Below, piece after piece: positions 25,080-34,521 of a DNA stretch of 64,000 nt. Where the stretch lies: contig JAJNNC010000003.1 of NCBI GenBank assembly GCA_021730635.1, forward strand, positions 496,001 to 560,000, in the 5' to 3' direction. The notes under the pieces are model-generated. The model searched no databases and had not been told where the DNA came from. It was given only the letters and a program-made list of their open reading frames with translations. A program made the translations under genes and the position numbers. Source of the DNA: Catalimonadaceae bacterium JC749 (lineage in GTDB: Bacteria > Bacteroidota > Bacteroidia > Cytophagales > Cyclobacteriaceae). Each line of letters begins with the position of its first letter. Position 1 is the first letter of the stretch.

Positions 25080-26351
25080 ATGAGCAGACACATCATCACC
25101 TGCGCGTCGTGGTTCGGCCTGATACTCCTGTTGCTGTGCATATTTAATCCTGCAGCAGCCCAGGTCGATCAGCAACGTGCCGAAGCCTACTTCAGAGAGG
25201 CTGCTGCGATCTGTCAACGCGACAGCGGACGACTCTGGGGCGTTTCTTTGTGTGGGCCGATGGTGTTCGCAGACGTGCGGACGCGAACGCTCGCGACAAA
25301 TCAACCTCGTCCGACAGGCGATTGGCCTCGAGTTCTTGGCTTCACGAATGCGCCGATCGAGTGGGGTGGTTTGCGTTGGTCCGCATACATATGGGAATTC
25401 ACAACAGCCCTGCCAACTGCGCGCGATCGGTGCGAATTTATGTTGCATGAGCTGTTTCATCGCATTCAACCGGACCTCGGGCTGATGACCCTTTCCGGAC
25501 AGAACGCGCATCTGGATACAGTCGAAGGACGAATCTGGCTGCAGCTCGAGTGGCGCGCACTCTCTCGGGCGCTCGCTCAGTCTGGTGAGGACCGTAAGCG
25601 CGCAGTAAGTGATGCGGTCACCTTCCGATCGGCGCGCCGTTCGCAGTTTGCCAATGCTGCGGAGAACGAACGCGTCGAGGAAATCCGCGAAGGTCTTGCT
25701 CAATATACCGGCATCGTCGCCACGGCCGACTCGCGCGCTGAAGCGGTCGCCAGCACGATCGAGCATCTGGCCTCGGCTGAACGGCAAGAGACGTTTCTGC
25801 AGCAATCCTATGTAACTGGTACGGCGTACGGGGTTCTTCTCGATGACGCGTCGGCGGATTGGAGGCGCAGAGTGCGCAGTGATTCCGATCTCGGGCAGAT
25901 GCTGATGGCCGCCCTGGATGTCACACCAGTTGCGAACGCGGTCGAAGCCTCGGCGCGTTACGGTGGCATGCAGCTCCGCGCTGCGGAACAGGCGCGCGAG
26001 GAGCAGCGAAAAGCCCTGGTACGCGAGCTGCAAAACCGCTTTGTCGATGGTCCCGTGCTTCTCGTTCCATCAGGTGGTGGCGGGACATTTAATGCACAAG
26101 GAGCCACACCCATTCCCGGAGCAGGGACGGTGTACGTCTTACCGTACCGTATGAGCGGTGGCTGGGGGACGTTGGAGGCGATGAACGGAGTCCTGATAAA
26201 TGATGATGGCACGCGACATCTGCCTGGCCCGGTTCGCATCGACGGCGACACCCTCACGGGGGATGGCTGGAGGGTGACAGTTGCCCGAGGGTGGCTTGTG
26301 CGCTCCGGGCCTCGGTCCGGCGATTACCAGATCATTCCCGATTCGCAGTAG
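25080..26351 (+). CDS. Exported gluzincin-type metallopeptidase-like protein, likely horizontally acquired
   Basis: The 423-residue product has a signal peptide ending AAAQ. His123-Glu124-Leu-Phe-His127 (MLHELFHRIQPD) is an HExxH zinc motif, and Glu204 in IREGLAQYTG is well placed as the third ligand, so it resembles a gluzincin metallopeptidase. The C-terminal 110 residues hold a beta-rich domain with Gly/Pro turns. The gene is visibly GC-rich with codons such as gcg, cgc, tcg and ctc that neighbours avoid, and it has a strong Shine-Dalgarno. It sits alone between the antiporter and the PhyH gene, both with ordinary composition. Substrate is unknown; origin from a GC-rich bacterium such as a proteobacterium is inferred. 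Confidence 0.75.
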   Translation: MSRHIITCASWFGLILLLLCIFNPAAAQVDQQRAEAYFREAAAICQRDSGRLWGVSLCGPMVFADVRTRTLATNQPRPTGDWPRVLGFTNAPIEWGGLRWSAYIWEFTTALPTARDRCEFMLHELFHRIQPDLGLMTLSGQNAHLDTVEGRIWLQLEWRALSRALAQSGEDRKRAVSDAVTFRSARRSQFANAAENERVEEIREGLAQYTGIVATADSRAEAVASTIEHLASAERQETFLQQSYVTGTAYGVLLDDASADWRRRVRSDSDLGQMLMAALDVTPVANAVEASARYGGMQLRAAEQAREEQRKALVRELQNRFVDGPVLLVPSGGGGTFNAQGATPIPGAGTVYVLPYRMSGGWGTLEAMNGVLINDDGTRHLPGPVRIDGDTLTGDGWRVTVARGWLVRSGPRSGDYQIIPDSQ

Positions 26352-26454
26352 GTAACCGGGCACACCAAGCAGGAGTGGCTGCTAATGAGAAGTCGTTATT
26401 CTTTAATATCAACTCTATCTTTATTAAAGTAATTAGGCATAACTTAGCAACAGC

Positions 26455-27228
26455 ATGCATCCCCCTTATCTCACAGCAGCACAAAAAGCATTTTATCATG
26501 AACATGGTTTTGTGGTGGTGGAGCAATTGCTTTCTCCGGCAGAGGTAGCAGCCTACCTTCAGATTTATGATGATTTTCTGTCAGGCAAGATTGAAACAGG
26601 CAACAGCCGTGCCGACCTGGGCGCTTATTTGGGAGAGCGCAAAGCCACGGAAAATATTACACAGATCATGTGGCCCAGTGCTTTTGTCCCTGAACTGTTG
26701 TCGATGGTTTATCACCAGAGAGCGCTGGCTGTTAGCAAAGAACTTATCGGAGAGGATGCGGCTATGGATTTTGATATGCTCATCAACAAGGCACCACACA
26801 CCAATACGCTGACACCCTGGCATCAGGATGAAGCCTACTGGCCCGACCTTCCGGATAAAAAGGCTAGCAGTTGCTGGCTGGCCTTGGATCAGGCAACACT
26901 GGAGAATGGCTGTATGTGGTTTGTACCAGGTTCTCACAAAAAAGCGATACGTCCACACCGGTATGCAGCCCGGCCTGGAGGCGCTCTCCTCTGTGATGCC
27001 ACCGAAGAGGAGGCCACGGCCATAACCCTTGAGCCGGGTTCCTGTACCTTTCATGATGGACGTACACTGCATTACAGCCGGGGCAACACCACCCCTCACC
27101 AGCGCAGAGCTTTTATTATCAATTTTCGTCCGGCAGCCATGATTGCCCTGGAAAGAGCACAGGGCTTTGACCATGGCAAAAACAACGCTGGCGACCGCCA
27201 GCTGAAAAACAGTCACTTTCGCAATTAA
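26455..27228 (+). CDS. Phytanoyl-CoA dioxygenase (PhyH) family Fe(II)/2-oxoglutarate oxygenase
   Basis: The 257-residue product has the PhyH layout: an N-terminal helix (FYHEHGFVVVEQLLSPAEVAAY), the facial-triad HxD at LTPWHQDEAYW, and the distal His followed by the oxoglutarate-binding Arg near LHYSRGNTTPHQRRAFIINF. ENGCMWFVPGSHK is the conserved family loop. The reaction is an oxygen- and 2-oxoglutarate-dependent hydroxylation; substrates in this family range from fatty acyl-CoA to amino acids and natural products. The next gene is a fatty-acid desaturase, so a lipid substrate is possible, but the 244-base gap does not prove an operon. Confidence 0.9.
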   Translation: MHPPYLTAAQKAFYHEHGFVVVEQLLSPAEVAAYLQIYDDFLSGKIETGNSRADLGAYLGERKATENITQIMWPSAFVPELLSMVYHQRALAVSKELIGEDAAMDFDMLINKAPHTNTLTPWHQDEAYWPDLPDKKASSCWLALDQATLENGCMWFVPGSHKKAIRPHRYAARPGGALLCDATEEEATAITLEPGSCTFHDGRTLHYSRGNTTPHQRRAFIINFRPAAMIALERAQGFDHGKNNAGDRQLKNSHFRN

Positions 27229-27472
27229 TCGGATCGAAAATCTAAACATTGATGCTGGTGAGCTGCTGCCTTTTTATTCTCCATATAAAAATAACTTTCT
27301 GAAAAAAGGAACAACATTCGCAATAGAAATGAGTTATGATTATGTTTGTTCCATTAATTTATTGTAGCTCAGCTTTTAAGGCGAGGATAGGACCATGTCC
27401 TATAATAGTTACCGCTGTGTACTAATCTCATTTTTTCTGCTCCGCTGCTAAACTAAATGCAAGCACATTTGT

Positions 27473-28600
27473 ATGAATTCTACCATCAAATTTATTAATC
27501 AGGATCAGTCTGCCTTTTTTCCCACCTTGCGAAAGAGAGTAAATCAGTATTTTAAAGAAAACAATATTTCCCGGTTTGCCAATCGGGAAATGGTCGTCAA
27601 AACGGTAACACTGATAAGTCTTTATCTTCTTTCTTACCTTTCTATTTTGATGCTCCCATGGAATGCCTGGCTTTTATTACCTTTTGCTATACTCATGGGT
27701 ATCACAAAAGCTGGTATTGGCATGACTGTGATGCATGATGCTTTGCATGGTTCTTATTCTAAAAATGCCTTTGTCAACAAAATGATGGGTAACAGTATTT
27801 ATATGCTGGGAGCCAATGCTTTTGTATGGAAGGTACAGCACAATGTATTGCATCATACTTACACCAATATCCATGGAATGGATGAAGACATCAATACCAA
27901 AGTGGTCATTCGTTTATCACAACAAGCTCCTTTGAGAAGCTTTCATCGTTTCCAGCATATTTATGTCTTTTTTCTGTATGGTTTTATGACTTTGCACTTA
28001 CTGACCAATGATTTTTTTAAACTCATTAATTATCAACGTACAGGTATGGTGACAAAGCAAAATTCTACCATAGACAAAGAGTATACTCGACTGGTTATTT
28101 TTAAGATACTTTACGTATTTTTTGTCATTATACTTCCTATTGTATTGACACCTCTTCTGTGGTGGCAGGTACTGATTGGGTTTTTGATGATGCATCTGAC
28201 GGCAGGCGTTATCCTGAGCACAGTATTCCAAATGGCTCATATTGTAGAAGGCGCTCATCAACCTATGCCCAATGCAGAGGGAAACATTGACAATGCCTGG
28301 GCAATCCATCAATTGCAAACGACTGCCAACTTTGCAAGAAAGAGCCGCTTTCTGAATTGGTTTATCGGTGGCTTAAACTTTCAGATTGAACATCACCTGT
28401 TTCCCAATATCTGCCATGTACATTATCGGAAAATTTCTGGTATTGTTGAAGAAACCGCTAAAGAATTCCATTTACCTTATAACGTCAAACCAAGCCTGGG
28501 ACAGGCATTACAGTCTCATATCCGGATGCTGAAAGCCCTGGGGCAAGATATTCAACAATCCACCAGTGTTTCTAAAGCACCGTTGGCCAGAGAGTTCTGA
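27473..28600 (+). CDS. Membrane fatty-acid (acyl-CoA/acyl-lipid) desaturase
   Basis: The 375-residue product shows the three histidine boxes of front-end-type desaturases: HDALH at residue 88, HNVLHH at 123 and IEHHLFP at about 305. Four hydrophobic stretches form two hairpins. The three boxes bind two irons that abstract hydrogen from a fatty acyl chain to make a double bond, in the cytoplasmic membrane. The order HDALHG, HNVLHHTYTN and FQIEHHLFP resembles linoleoyl-CoA desaturase-like enzymes. It lies near a cold-shock gene, and desaturation is a common cold response, though no shared promoter is visible. Confidence 0.93.
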   Translation: MNSTIKFINQDQSAFFPTLRKRVNQYFKENNISRFANREMVVKTVTLISLYLLSYLSILMLPWNAWLLLPFAILMGITKAGIGMTVMHDALHGSYSKNAFVNKMMGNSIYMLGANAFVWKVQHNVLHHTYTNIHGMDEDINTKVVIRLSQQAPLRSFHRFQHIYVFFLYGFMTLHLLTNDFFKLINYQRTGMVTKQNSTIDKEYTRLVIFKILYVFFVIILPIVLTPLLWWQVLIGFLMMHLTAGVILSTVFQMAHIVEGAHQPMPNAEGNIDNAWAIHQLQTTANFARKSRFLNWFIGGLNFQIEHHLFPNICHVHYRKISGIVEETAKEFHLPYNVKPSLGQALQSHIRMLKALGQDIQQSTSVSKAPLAREF

Positions 28601-28674
28601 GTATTTTTTACTCAAAAAAAAACCTAAAATTGCAGAAAATACTATTAATTGATGCATTTATAAAAAACCTTATC

Positions 28675-28682
28675 TATATTTG
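28675..28682 (+). promoter_or_regulatory. -7 box TATATTTG for the cold-shock gene
   Basis: TATATTTG is an exact TAnnTTTG match 22 bases before the ATG at 28705. A TTG lies 23 bases upstream (28649-28651), slightly far for a standard -33. Confidence 0.6.
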
Positions 28683-28704
28683 CGTATACAATTAATTTAA
28701 TATA

Positions 28705-28896
28705 ATGAAAAAAGGTACCGTAAAATTTTTTAATTATTCCAAAGGATTTGGATTTATTAAACCAGAAGATTCTGGTGATGATGTATTTGTCCACCAAAGT
28801 GGCCTCATTGATGAGATTCGTGAGAACGACAAAGTAGAGTACGAAGTAGAAAGAGGCAAGAAAGGTCTCAACGCTGTTAATGTGAAAGTAGTGTAA
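28705..28896 (+). CDS. Cold-shock protein (CspA family)
   Basis: The product has 63 residues, a single cold-shock domain of normal length. RNP1 (KGFGFIKPEDS) and RNP2 (DVFVHQSGL) are intact, so it should bind single-stranded RNA and DNA and act as an RNA chaperone. It has its own promoter box and a terminator right after the stop, so it is monocistronic. No gene symbol is given because these paralogues cannot be told apart by sequence reading alone. Confidence 0.95.
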   Translation: MKKGTVKFFNYSKGFGFIKPEDSGDDVFVHQSGLIDEIRENDKVEYEVERGKKGLNAVNVKVV

Positions 28897-28921
28897 ATTT
28901 ACAAACATATTCACCTTGATG

Positions 28922-28952
28922 AAAACATGTCTTTGCGGCATGTTTTTTTTTT
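28922..28952 (+). terminator. Intrinsic terminator of the cold-shock gene
   Basis: AAAACATG (28922-28929) pairs with CATGTTTT (28939-28946), loop of nine bases, followed by more T's to 28952. It ends exactly at the stop codon of the convergent gene at 28951. Confidence 0.85.
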
Positions 28953-29217
28953 AGGATCCGGTCATGCTTTGAATGATGATCCAGGCAATAAATCCTATGA
29001 TGAGTAATACCAACACCACAATACCCCAAATGCCAATCTTCAGAATACCTCCTAAAAACTTAAAAGCCAGCGACCCCAGGCCAATAACCAACACAACAGC
29101 GACTACGATGCCTATGCCAATATTTCCCTCAGTACTCAAAACCTCACAGGCAGTGAAACTTAACAACACCATTAAAATCCATCCCAGGTGATAGCTATTT
29201 GCATTGACAGGCTTCAA
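28951..29217 (-). CDS. Small membrane protein, unknown function
   Basis: The 88-residue product has three hydrophobic segments (about 11-25, 34-52 and 58-84). The first ends in FTAC, which could act as a lipobox if translation starts at the internal Met 16. The gene is convergent with the cold-shock gene. No family was recognised. The frame is supported by a reasonable membrane topology and typical codon use, but experimental support would be needed to be sure it is expressed. Confidence 0.55.
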   Translation of the reverse strand: MKPVNANSYHLGWILMVLLSFTACEVLSTEGNIGIGIVVAVVLVIGLGSLAFKFLGGILKIGIWGIVVLVLLIIGFIAWIIIQSMTGS

Positions 29218-29329
29218 TTTCTTATGATTTAAGAGTTCAAAAAATAAAACATCTTTGTTATAACCTGTTTGAGGGGTTTCTGTTATGTACCTGCTCTTCC
29301 AATTTTAAAAAGCTTACCTCTTATTTCAT

Positions 29330-30412
29330 TTAAATGACCTGAAACAGGCGGTTCCACCGAATTTTTTGCCAGCAGTTGGCATCCTGATCCACAGATAACA
29401 TGATCAAAACAGGTTTTCCTACAATATGGTCTTCCGGCACCAACCCCCAAAACCTGGAATCCGAGGAATTATGGCGGTTGTCTCCCATCATGAAATAATA
29501 GCACTGCCGGAAAGTATATTCTTTGACAGCCTGCCCCTGAATGAAAAGCTGATAGCCTGCCATCGTTGCTCCTACCGCTTCATAGTGTACAATGGCTGGG
29601 CCGTAAAGGGCTGTGTTGGCTTCGTCTAATAAAATCGTATCACCGGCTTTGGGCAAATAAACAGGTCCGTAATGATCTACAGTCCAGCCTAAACTTTCCT
29701 GCTGAGGATACACGACTGCCTCCATCGTATGAGGCGCATACTTGATGGCCTGTACTTGCTCTACAAAATCAAAAGAAGCCAGTTTTTGTGCATGCTTTTC
29801 TTCAGCCTGAATCTCATACCCGCCGGAAACCGGAGTGACTTCCTCAATACCCAACCGGCGAAATACCCTGGGCTGAATTGTCTGATCTGTTTTGACAAAA
29901 TAGCTGGATTGCAGGGCAGGAGGCTGTGCCAGCGGCCTGCTGTTAATAAAAATCTGCTGATCGCGGATTTGCAGCGTATCACCAGGTAATCCCACACATC
30001 GTTTCACATAAAATGTTTTCATATCCGAGGGCCGATCCCACTCTGCCGGATAGTTGAACACCACCGGATCGTTGCGACGGATCTGAGAAAACCCTGGCAA
30101 ACGATAGTGTGGTATCTGAATCCAATCCAGGTAAGAAGGAAGATCAGTCCCCCAGATCGTTTGGTGCATGAGAGGAAGTTGTAGCACCGTTTTGGGAGTC
30201 CTGGCTCCGTAATGGACTTTGCTGACGAACAAAAAGTCTCCTACCAGCAGCGTATTTTCCATAGAAGAAGTTGGGATGGCATACGCTTCTATCAATAACC
30301 CCCGAATGACAGTAGCCATGATGACAGCAAATAATAAGGAGCGCATCCACTCTTTTAATCCATTTTTCTTTTTTTTAGGAGCTTTATTCGGATACCGAGC
30401 TGAAGAAGCCAT
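29330..30412 (-). CDS. lepB: Signal peptidase I
   Basis: The 360-residue product has an N-terminal membrane helix (about 25-43) and the catalytic dyad of type I leader peptidases: Ser50 in [14 protein letters not shown] and Lys137 in [11 protein letters not shown]. The late motif [18 protein letters not shown] is the conserved substrate-pocket box (box E). It cleaves signal peptides on the outer face of the cytoplasmic membrane. The large insert between the Lys motif and box E (about 160-300) makes it longer than the E. coli enzyme, as is usual in Bacteroidota. It is divergent from the cyclase gene at 30477. Confidence 0.95.
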   Translation of the reverse strand: MASSARYPNKAPKKKKNGLKEWMRSLLFAVIMATVIRGLLIEAYAIPTSSMENTLLVGDFLFVSKVHYGARTPKTVLQLPLMHQTIWGTDLPSYLDWIQIPHYRLPGFSQIRRNDPVVFNYPAEWDRPSDMKTFYVKRCVGLPGDTLQIRDQQIFINSRPLAQPPALQSSYFVKTDQTIQPRVFRRLGIEEVTPVSGGYEIQAEEKHAQKLASFDFVEQVQAIKYAPHTMEAVVYPQQESLGWTVDHYGPVYLPKAGDTILLDEANTALYGPAIVHYEAVGATMAGYQLFIQGQAVKEYTFRQCYYFMMGDNRHNSSDSRFWGLVPEDHIVGKPVLIMLSVDQDANCWQKIRWNRLFQVI

Positions 30413-30476
30413 AGATAATAAATGCGTTGAGTTTCGTTATGGTAGATACTGTATATTTACGTTCTAAATAGGAATA

Positions 30477-31574
30477 ATGTCTAAAGTCAACTACTATTTA
30501 TTGATCCTCTGTATGAGTCTGGTTTTGTGGGCCTGCAACAATCGTGAGAAAAAAGGGCCTGCAGCCGTTTTACACCAACCTGGAAACCTGTCTGCTTACC
30601 CAGTAGGTAAAGCGATTCCTGTCAGGCTCGAAGTGCAGGAGGAAGGACTCACCATTGATTCTATCCAATGTTCGCTGGATGGAAAAAAAGTAGCACTTAC
30701 CCCATCAGCTACCACGGGTACCTATACTTTCCAGGCCAAAGGACATGCCCTGGGAGAGCACATCCTCAACATCCAGGTCTACTATGATGATCACGCGCCC
30801 GACACCTATCAGGGTCGCATCATTTTGCTGTCTGATACGCCTCCTGCTACCTTATCCTATCAGGTAGTACAACAATATCCGCACGATACCACTGATTTTA
30901 CCCAGGGTCTGTATTATAATGAGGGTATCATGTTTGAGGGTACCGGGCTCAGGGGCAATTCCAAACTTAAAAAGTATAGGTTGCAGACCGGAAAGCTTTT
31001 GAAAGAAGTAAAGCTGCCACAGGACATTTTTGGAGAGGGCATCACTGTTTTTGACGACTTGGTGTATCAACTCTCTTACCAGGAAAAACAAGTCTTTAAA
31101 TATGACAAAGAAACGCTACAACAGGTAGGCAGCTTCCACTGGCAGTTGGAAGGATGGGGCCTGACCCAGGACAGCACGCACCTGATTGTCAGCACCGGGT
31201 CTCAATATTTATTTTTTGTGGATACTTCCCGTTTTCAGGTCGTTCGCCGTATCCAGGTAGCCGATCACCAGAAGCTGCTGGATAACCTCAATGAGCTGGA
31301 ATATGTGAATGGCAAAATTTGGGCTAACATCTGGGAAACCGATGAAATCATTGCCATTGATCCTCAAAGCGGCAAAGTATTGGCCAGCCTGTCGCTGAAA
31401 GGTATTTTGCCCGGTTACGAAGCGGAGAACCAGGAGGAAAAGGTTTTAAACGGGATTGCCTACAATCCTACCACCCAAAGTTATTATGTGACCGGAAAAA
31501 AATGGCCTGCTTTGTTTGAAATAAAAATAGAACCGGAAGAAGCGGCCCTTTCCGCCCTTGAAAGGAAACAATAA
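30477..31574 (+). CDS. Glutaminyl-peptide cyclotransferase, lipoprotein
   Basis: The 365-residue product has a lipoprotein signal with lipobox LWAC (Cys 20). Residues 25-115 form a beta domain that may be Ig-like. From about 125 on it matches the plant/bacterial glutaminyl cyclase family, a five-bladed propeller: PHDTTDFTQGLYYNEGIMFEGTGLRG, ELEYVNGKIWANIWETDEI and VLNGIAYNPTTQSYYVTGKKW. The enzyme converts N-terminal Gln to pyroglutamate; many mature T9SS and lipoprotein substrates in Bacteroidota start with Gln after signal cleavage. It is divergent from signal peptidase I, which makes a joint role in processing exported proteins attractive. A TATATTTA near-consensus -7 box lies at 30452-30459. 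Confidence 0.9.
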   Translation: MSKVNYYLLILCMSLVLWACNNREKKGPAAVLHQPGNLSAYPVGKAIPVRLEVQEEGLTIDSIQCSLDGKKVALTPSATTGTYTFQAKGHALGEHILNIQVYYDDHAPDTYQGRIILLSDTPPATLSYQVVQQYPHDTTDFTQGLYYNEGIMFEGTGLRGNSKLKKYRLQTGKLLKEVKLPQDIFGEGITVFDDLVYQLSYQEKQVFKYDKETLQQVGSFHWQLEGWGLTQDSTHLIVSTGSQYLFFVDTSRFQVVRRIQVADHQKLLDNLNELEYVNGKIWANIWETDEIIAIDPQSGKVLASLSLKGILPGYEAENQEEKVLNGIAYNPTTQSYYVTGKKWPALFEIKIEPEEAALSALERKQ

Positions 31575-31634
31575 TCCTTATAGATAAGGTGATCATCAGG
31601 CCGCTGGATGTACCTACTATAGCCACTACAGTTA

Positions 31635-33818
31635 CTATCCCTTCAAAGCCTCCAACACCCGATCCGGTGTAAAAGGAAGATGACGCAGGCGTTTGCCGGT
31701 AAGGGCCGCGAAAGCATTGGCAATGGCACCGGCCACCACCGGAAGGCTGGCCTCCCCTATGCCTTGCGGAGGCTCCTCAGAAGGAATCATGGCAATGTCA
31801 ATGCGCTCCGGAATATCGGTGATGCGTAGCAGAGGGTAGTCATGAAAGTTAGACTGCTGTACTTTGCCCTGGTTGATCGTGATACTTTCGCTCAATACGC
31901 TGCTCATGCCCATGAGGATACCGCCTTCCATTTGTGCTACTACGTTATCCGGTTGCACCACAATGCCAGCGTCTACTGCCGACCAGAAATGATGCACCCT
32001 GATTTTACCCTTTTCCCGGTCCAGAGAAATCTCGCAAATGCCGGTACATAAGGAACCGCTTCTTTCGCCGAAAGCGATACCCCGTGCCCGGCCTTCCTTC
32101 GGCGGTGTGTTCCATTGCGCCATTTCAGCGGCCTTCTCTAAAGTTTGAAGCGCCCGGGGTGACTCTTTCATTAATGTCCGACGAAACGCATAAGGATCAA
32201 TCCCCTGACCCGTGGCGATTTCATCGATAAAAGATTCAATAGCAAATTTATTGGGTCCATGCCCCACGGCACGCCAATGTTTCAGCCGGATGCCATTCTC
32301 TACAGCCCGTACCTCAAGATGCTGATGAGGAATCGCATAAAACTCATTATTGGCACCACTGGTGAGCAGCCCCCCTCCATCTCCTACTACACAGTGCGAT
32401 AGCCCTGTCAGCGATCCCGATGCATCGACGCTAGCCTGCAGGCGCTGTAAAGACATCGGTCGATACATACCATAGCGCAAATCATCCTCCCGGGTCCATA
32501 GTACCTTTACCGGTTTGGAGACGGCTTTGGATAAGCGGGCAGCTTCAATGATGTAGTCGTGGTTGGAACGTCTGCCCAAACCACCGCCCAAAAAATGCTG
32601 ATGAAACGTTACCCGGGAAGGATCAATTTGTAATGCTTCGGCAATGGTATCCGCTACAGAACCCGGCGCCTGTGTACCCGCCCATATTTCCGCACTCATG
32701 CCGTCAGCGGCTACAGAGGCTATGGCGTTCAAAGGCTCCATCTGTGCATGATACACATAATCATTTTTATAATCGGCCGAATATGTTTTAGCCGCTGTCT
32801 TCAGTGATTCACTAACATTACCTTTCTCTGTCAGGATTTCTCCGGACTGATCCTCATTGGCCATTTTCTCATAAAGCGCAAAGGCTTCCTGACTGGAATG
32901 TCCGACAGCTTTGACATCTTCACTCCACTGGATCTTTATCCTTTTTTTCGCATTCAGGGCTTTCTCCAGTGAGGTAGCCACGATGCCCACTCCATACTCC
33001 AGCATGACCAGTTCAACGATGCCTTCTAGAGACCGTATCGCCTGTTCATTCTGAAGGGTTGGTTGGGAACCATGGATAGTTCCTCGCTCTATCACGCCAT
33101 ACAACATTCCGGGCACCTGTACGTCCATGGCAAAAAGTGCGGAGCCATCTACCTTCGCAGGGATATCATAGCGAGGCAAGACCGAACCAATCAAACGAAA
33201 CTGATCGGGACGTTTTAGTTGCTCTTCCGGAATTTCCGGTATGGAAGCAGGTATTTTGATAAAGGAAGTAATTTCACCGTAACTCACCTGACGGCCGCTC
33301 TTCTGATGCGTCACCAGCCCTGCATCAGTCTTTAATTCTGACAGAGGCACCTGCCAGTGATTCGCTACGCTGTTGAGCAGAACATACCGCGCCTGGGCCC
33401 CTGCCTGTCGTAAGCTGTTGAAATAACCCTTAACAGACCAGCTACCTACTGTCAGCATAATTTTATGGTCACCCCGATCCAATCCATAGACGTCGGGTTC
33501 GATGGGAGCGTTTTCGATACGCACTTTAGACCAGTCCGCATCCAGTTCTTCTGCCAGGATCACCGGTAGGGCAGTCATAGAACCTTGGCCCATTTCCGCC
33601 GCTGGGTTGTAGATGGTGAGCTGTCCGTTGGGCTCCAGTCGTACCCACACGGTAAGCTGCTTGTCTTCCGCTTTTCTTTTACCCTCTTTCTGGCTTAAGC
33701 CCATCGAGGGGGCCAGACCATAGGCCGTAATGGTGATTGTAATGCCACCGGCGGTTGCCAGAAACTGACGGCGGGAAAGCGTAGAAGACTTACGATCAGA
33801 AGGAGTTGCGTTCATCAT
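31635..33818 (-). CDS. Molybdenum hydroxylase large subunit (isoquinoline 1-oxidoreductase beta type), Tat-exported
   Basis: The 727-residue product carries a Tat-type signal (SRRQFLATAGG, near residues 15-35). The molybdopterin-binding domains show YNPAAEMGQGSMTALPVILAEEL, FHQHFLGGGLGRR and the catalytic Glu in PPQGIGEASLPVVAGAIANA, as in xanthine-oxidase-family large subunits of the isoquinoline oxidoreductase (IorB) branch. With the [2Fe-2S] subunit encoded upstream it should oxidise aldehydes or N-heterocycles in the periplasm. The large subunit has no FAD domain. The stop at 31635 is convergent with the cyclase gene. Substrate cannot be told from sequence. Confidence 0.92.
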   Translation of the reverse strand: MMNATPSDRKSSTLSRRQFLATAGGITITITAYGLAPSMGLSQKEGKRKAEDKQLTVWVRLEPNGQLTIYNPAAEMGQGSMTALPVILAEELDADWSKVRIENAPIEPDVYGLDRGDHKIMLTVGSWSVKGYFNSLRQAGAQARYVLLNSVANHWQVPLSELKTDAGLVTHQKSGRQVSYGEITSFIKIPASIPEIPEEQLKRPDQFRLIGSVLPRYDIPAKVDGSALFAMDVQVPGMLYGVIERGTIHGSQPTLQNEQAIRSLEGIVELVMLEYGVGIVATSLEKALNAKKRIKIQWSEDVKAVGHSSQEAFALYEKMANEDQSGEILTEKGNVSESLKTAAKTYSADYKNDYVYHAQMEPLNAIASVAADGMSAEIWAGTQAPGSVADTIAEALQIDPSRVTFHQHFLGGGLGRRSNHDYIIEAARLSKAVSKPVKVLWTREDDLRYGMYRPMSLQRLQASVDASGSLTGLSHCVVGDGGGLLTSGANNEFYAIPHQHLEVRAVENGIRLKHWRAVGHGPNKFAIESFIDEIATGQGIDPYAFRRTLMKESPRALQTLEKAAEMAQWNTPPKEGRARGIAFGERSGSLCTGICEISLDREKGKIRVHHFWSAVDAGIVVQPDNVVAQMEGGILMGMSSVLSESITINQGKVQQSNFHDYPLLRITDIPERIDIAMIPSEEPPQGIGEASLPVVAGAIANAFAALTGKRLRHLPFTPDRVLEALKG

Positions 33819-33874
33819 AAAAAGGAGAGGAGTGATACATCATACATAAAAACAGGAGGGTGTATGCCCACACA

Positions 33875-34360
33875 CTAATCATTATTCAAAGTCTGGCCCT
33901 GACTGGCCTTGGCTGCTTCCTGAATGGCGACAAGAATACGCATATAGGTGCCGCATCGGCAGAGGTTCCCCCGCATGTGGTCGAGAATCTCTTCGCGTGT
34001 CGGATTTGGGTTAGTATTTAACAAAGTAGCTGCCTGCATGATCTGCCCCGACTGGCAGTATCCACACTGGGGCACCTGCGCTTTGATCCAGGCTTTTTGC
34101 AAAGGGTGTGAACCATCTTCCGATAAACCTTCTATGGTTATAATTTCCTGCCCATTGGCCATAGCGGAAACGGGCAAGCTACAGGCCTTCATGGCATGTC
34201 CATCCACATGAACAGTACAGGCTCCACATTGGGAAATACCACAACCGAATTTAGTGCCCATTAAGCCTAAGTGCTCGCGAATCACCCAAAGCAAGGGCGT
34301 TTGCGGCTCTGTATCGACTGTCTGGTTTTGTCCGTTGATCTTGAGCGAAAAGGTTGGCAT
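33875..34360 (-). CDS. [2Fe-2S] small subunit of the molybdenum hydroxylase (isoquinoline 1-oxidoreductase alpha type)
   Basis: The 161-residue product has the plant-ferredoxin cluster motif [15 protein letters not shown] and the second-domain cluster CGYCQSG with [11 protein letters not shown]. This is the full two-cluster electron-transfer subunit of xanthine-oxidase-family enzymes. No signal is present; such subunits are usually co-exported with the Tat-tagged large subunit, encoded 56 bases downstream. Electron acceptor is unknown; no cytochrome gene is adjacent. Confidence 0.95.
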   Translation of the reverse strand: MPTFSLKINGQNQTVDTEPQTPLLWVIREHLGLMGTKFGCGISQCGACTVHVDGHAMKACSLPVSAMANGQEIITIEGLSEDGSHPLQKAWIKAQVPQCGYCQSGQIMQAATLLNTNPNPTREEILDHMRGNLCRCGTYMRILVAIQEAAKASQGQTLNND

Positions 34361-34521
34361 GTTGTATGTCGTTGAGTAGAATCATCTTTGATCCAAGGTA
34401 ATGAAAAAACCAAAGGAATGAAAGATAAAGACAGTGGCGACACATTCCTGGTGATAGGGCAGAATAAATTCCATAGCAAAACAGGTAATAACCTCATCGC
34501 TATGGAATTACCCGGGTAAAG

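Noticed and set aside
25958-26363. Minus-strand frames inside the GC-rich gene (also 25035-26033)
   Set aside because: High GC keeps frames open; the plus-strand gene has the signal peptide, zinc motif and Shine-Dalgarno.
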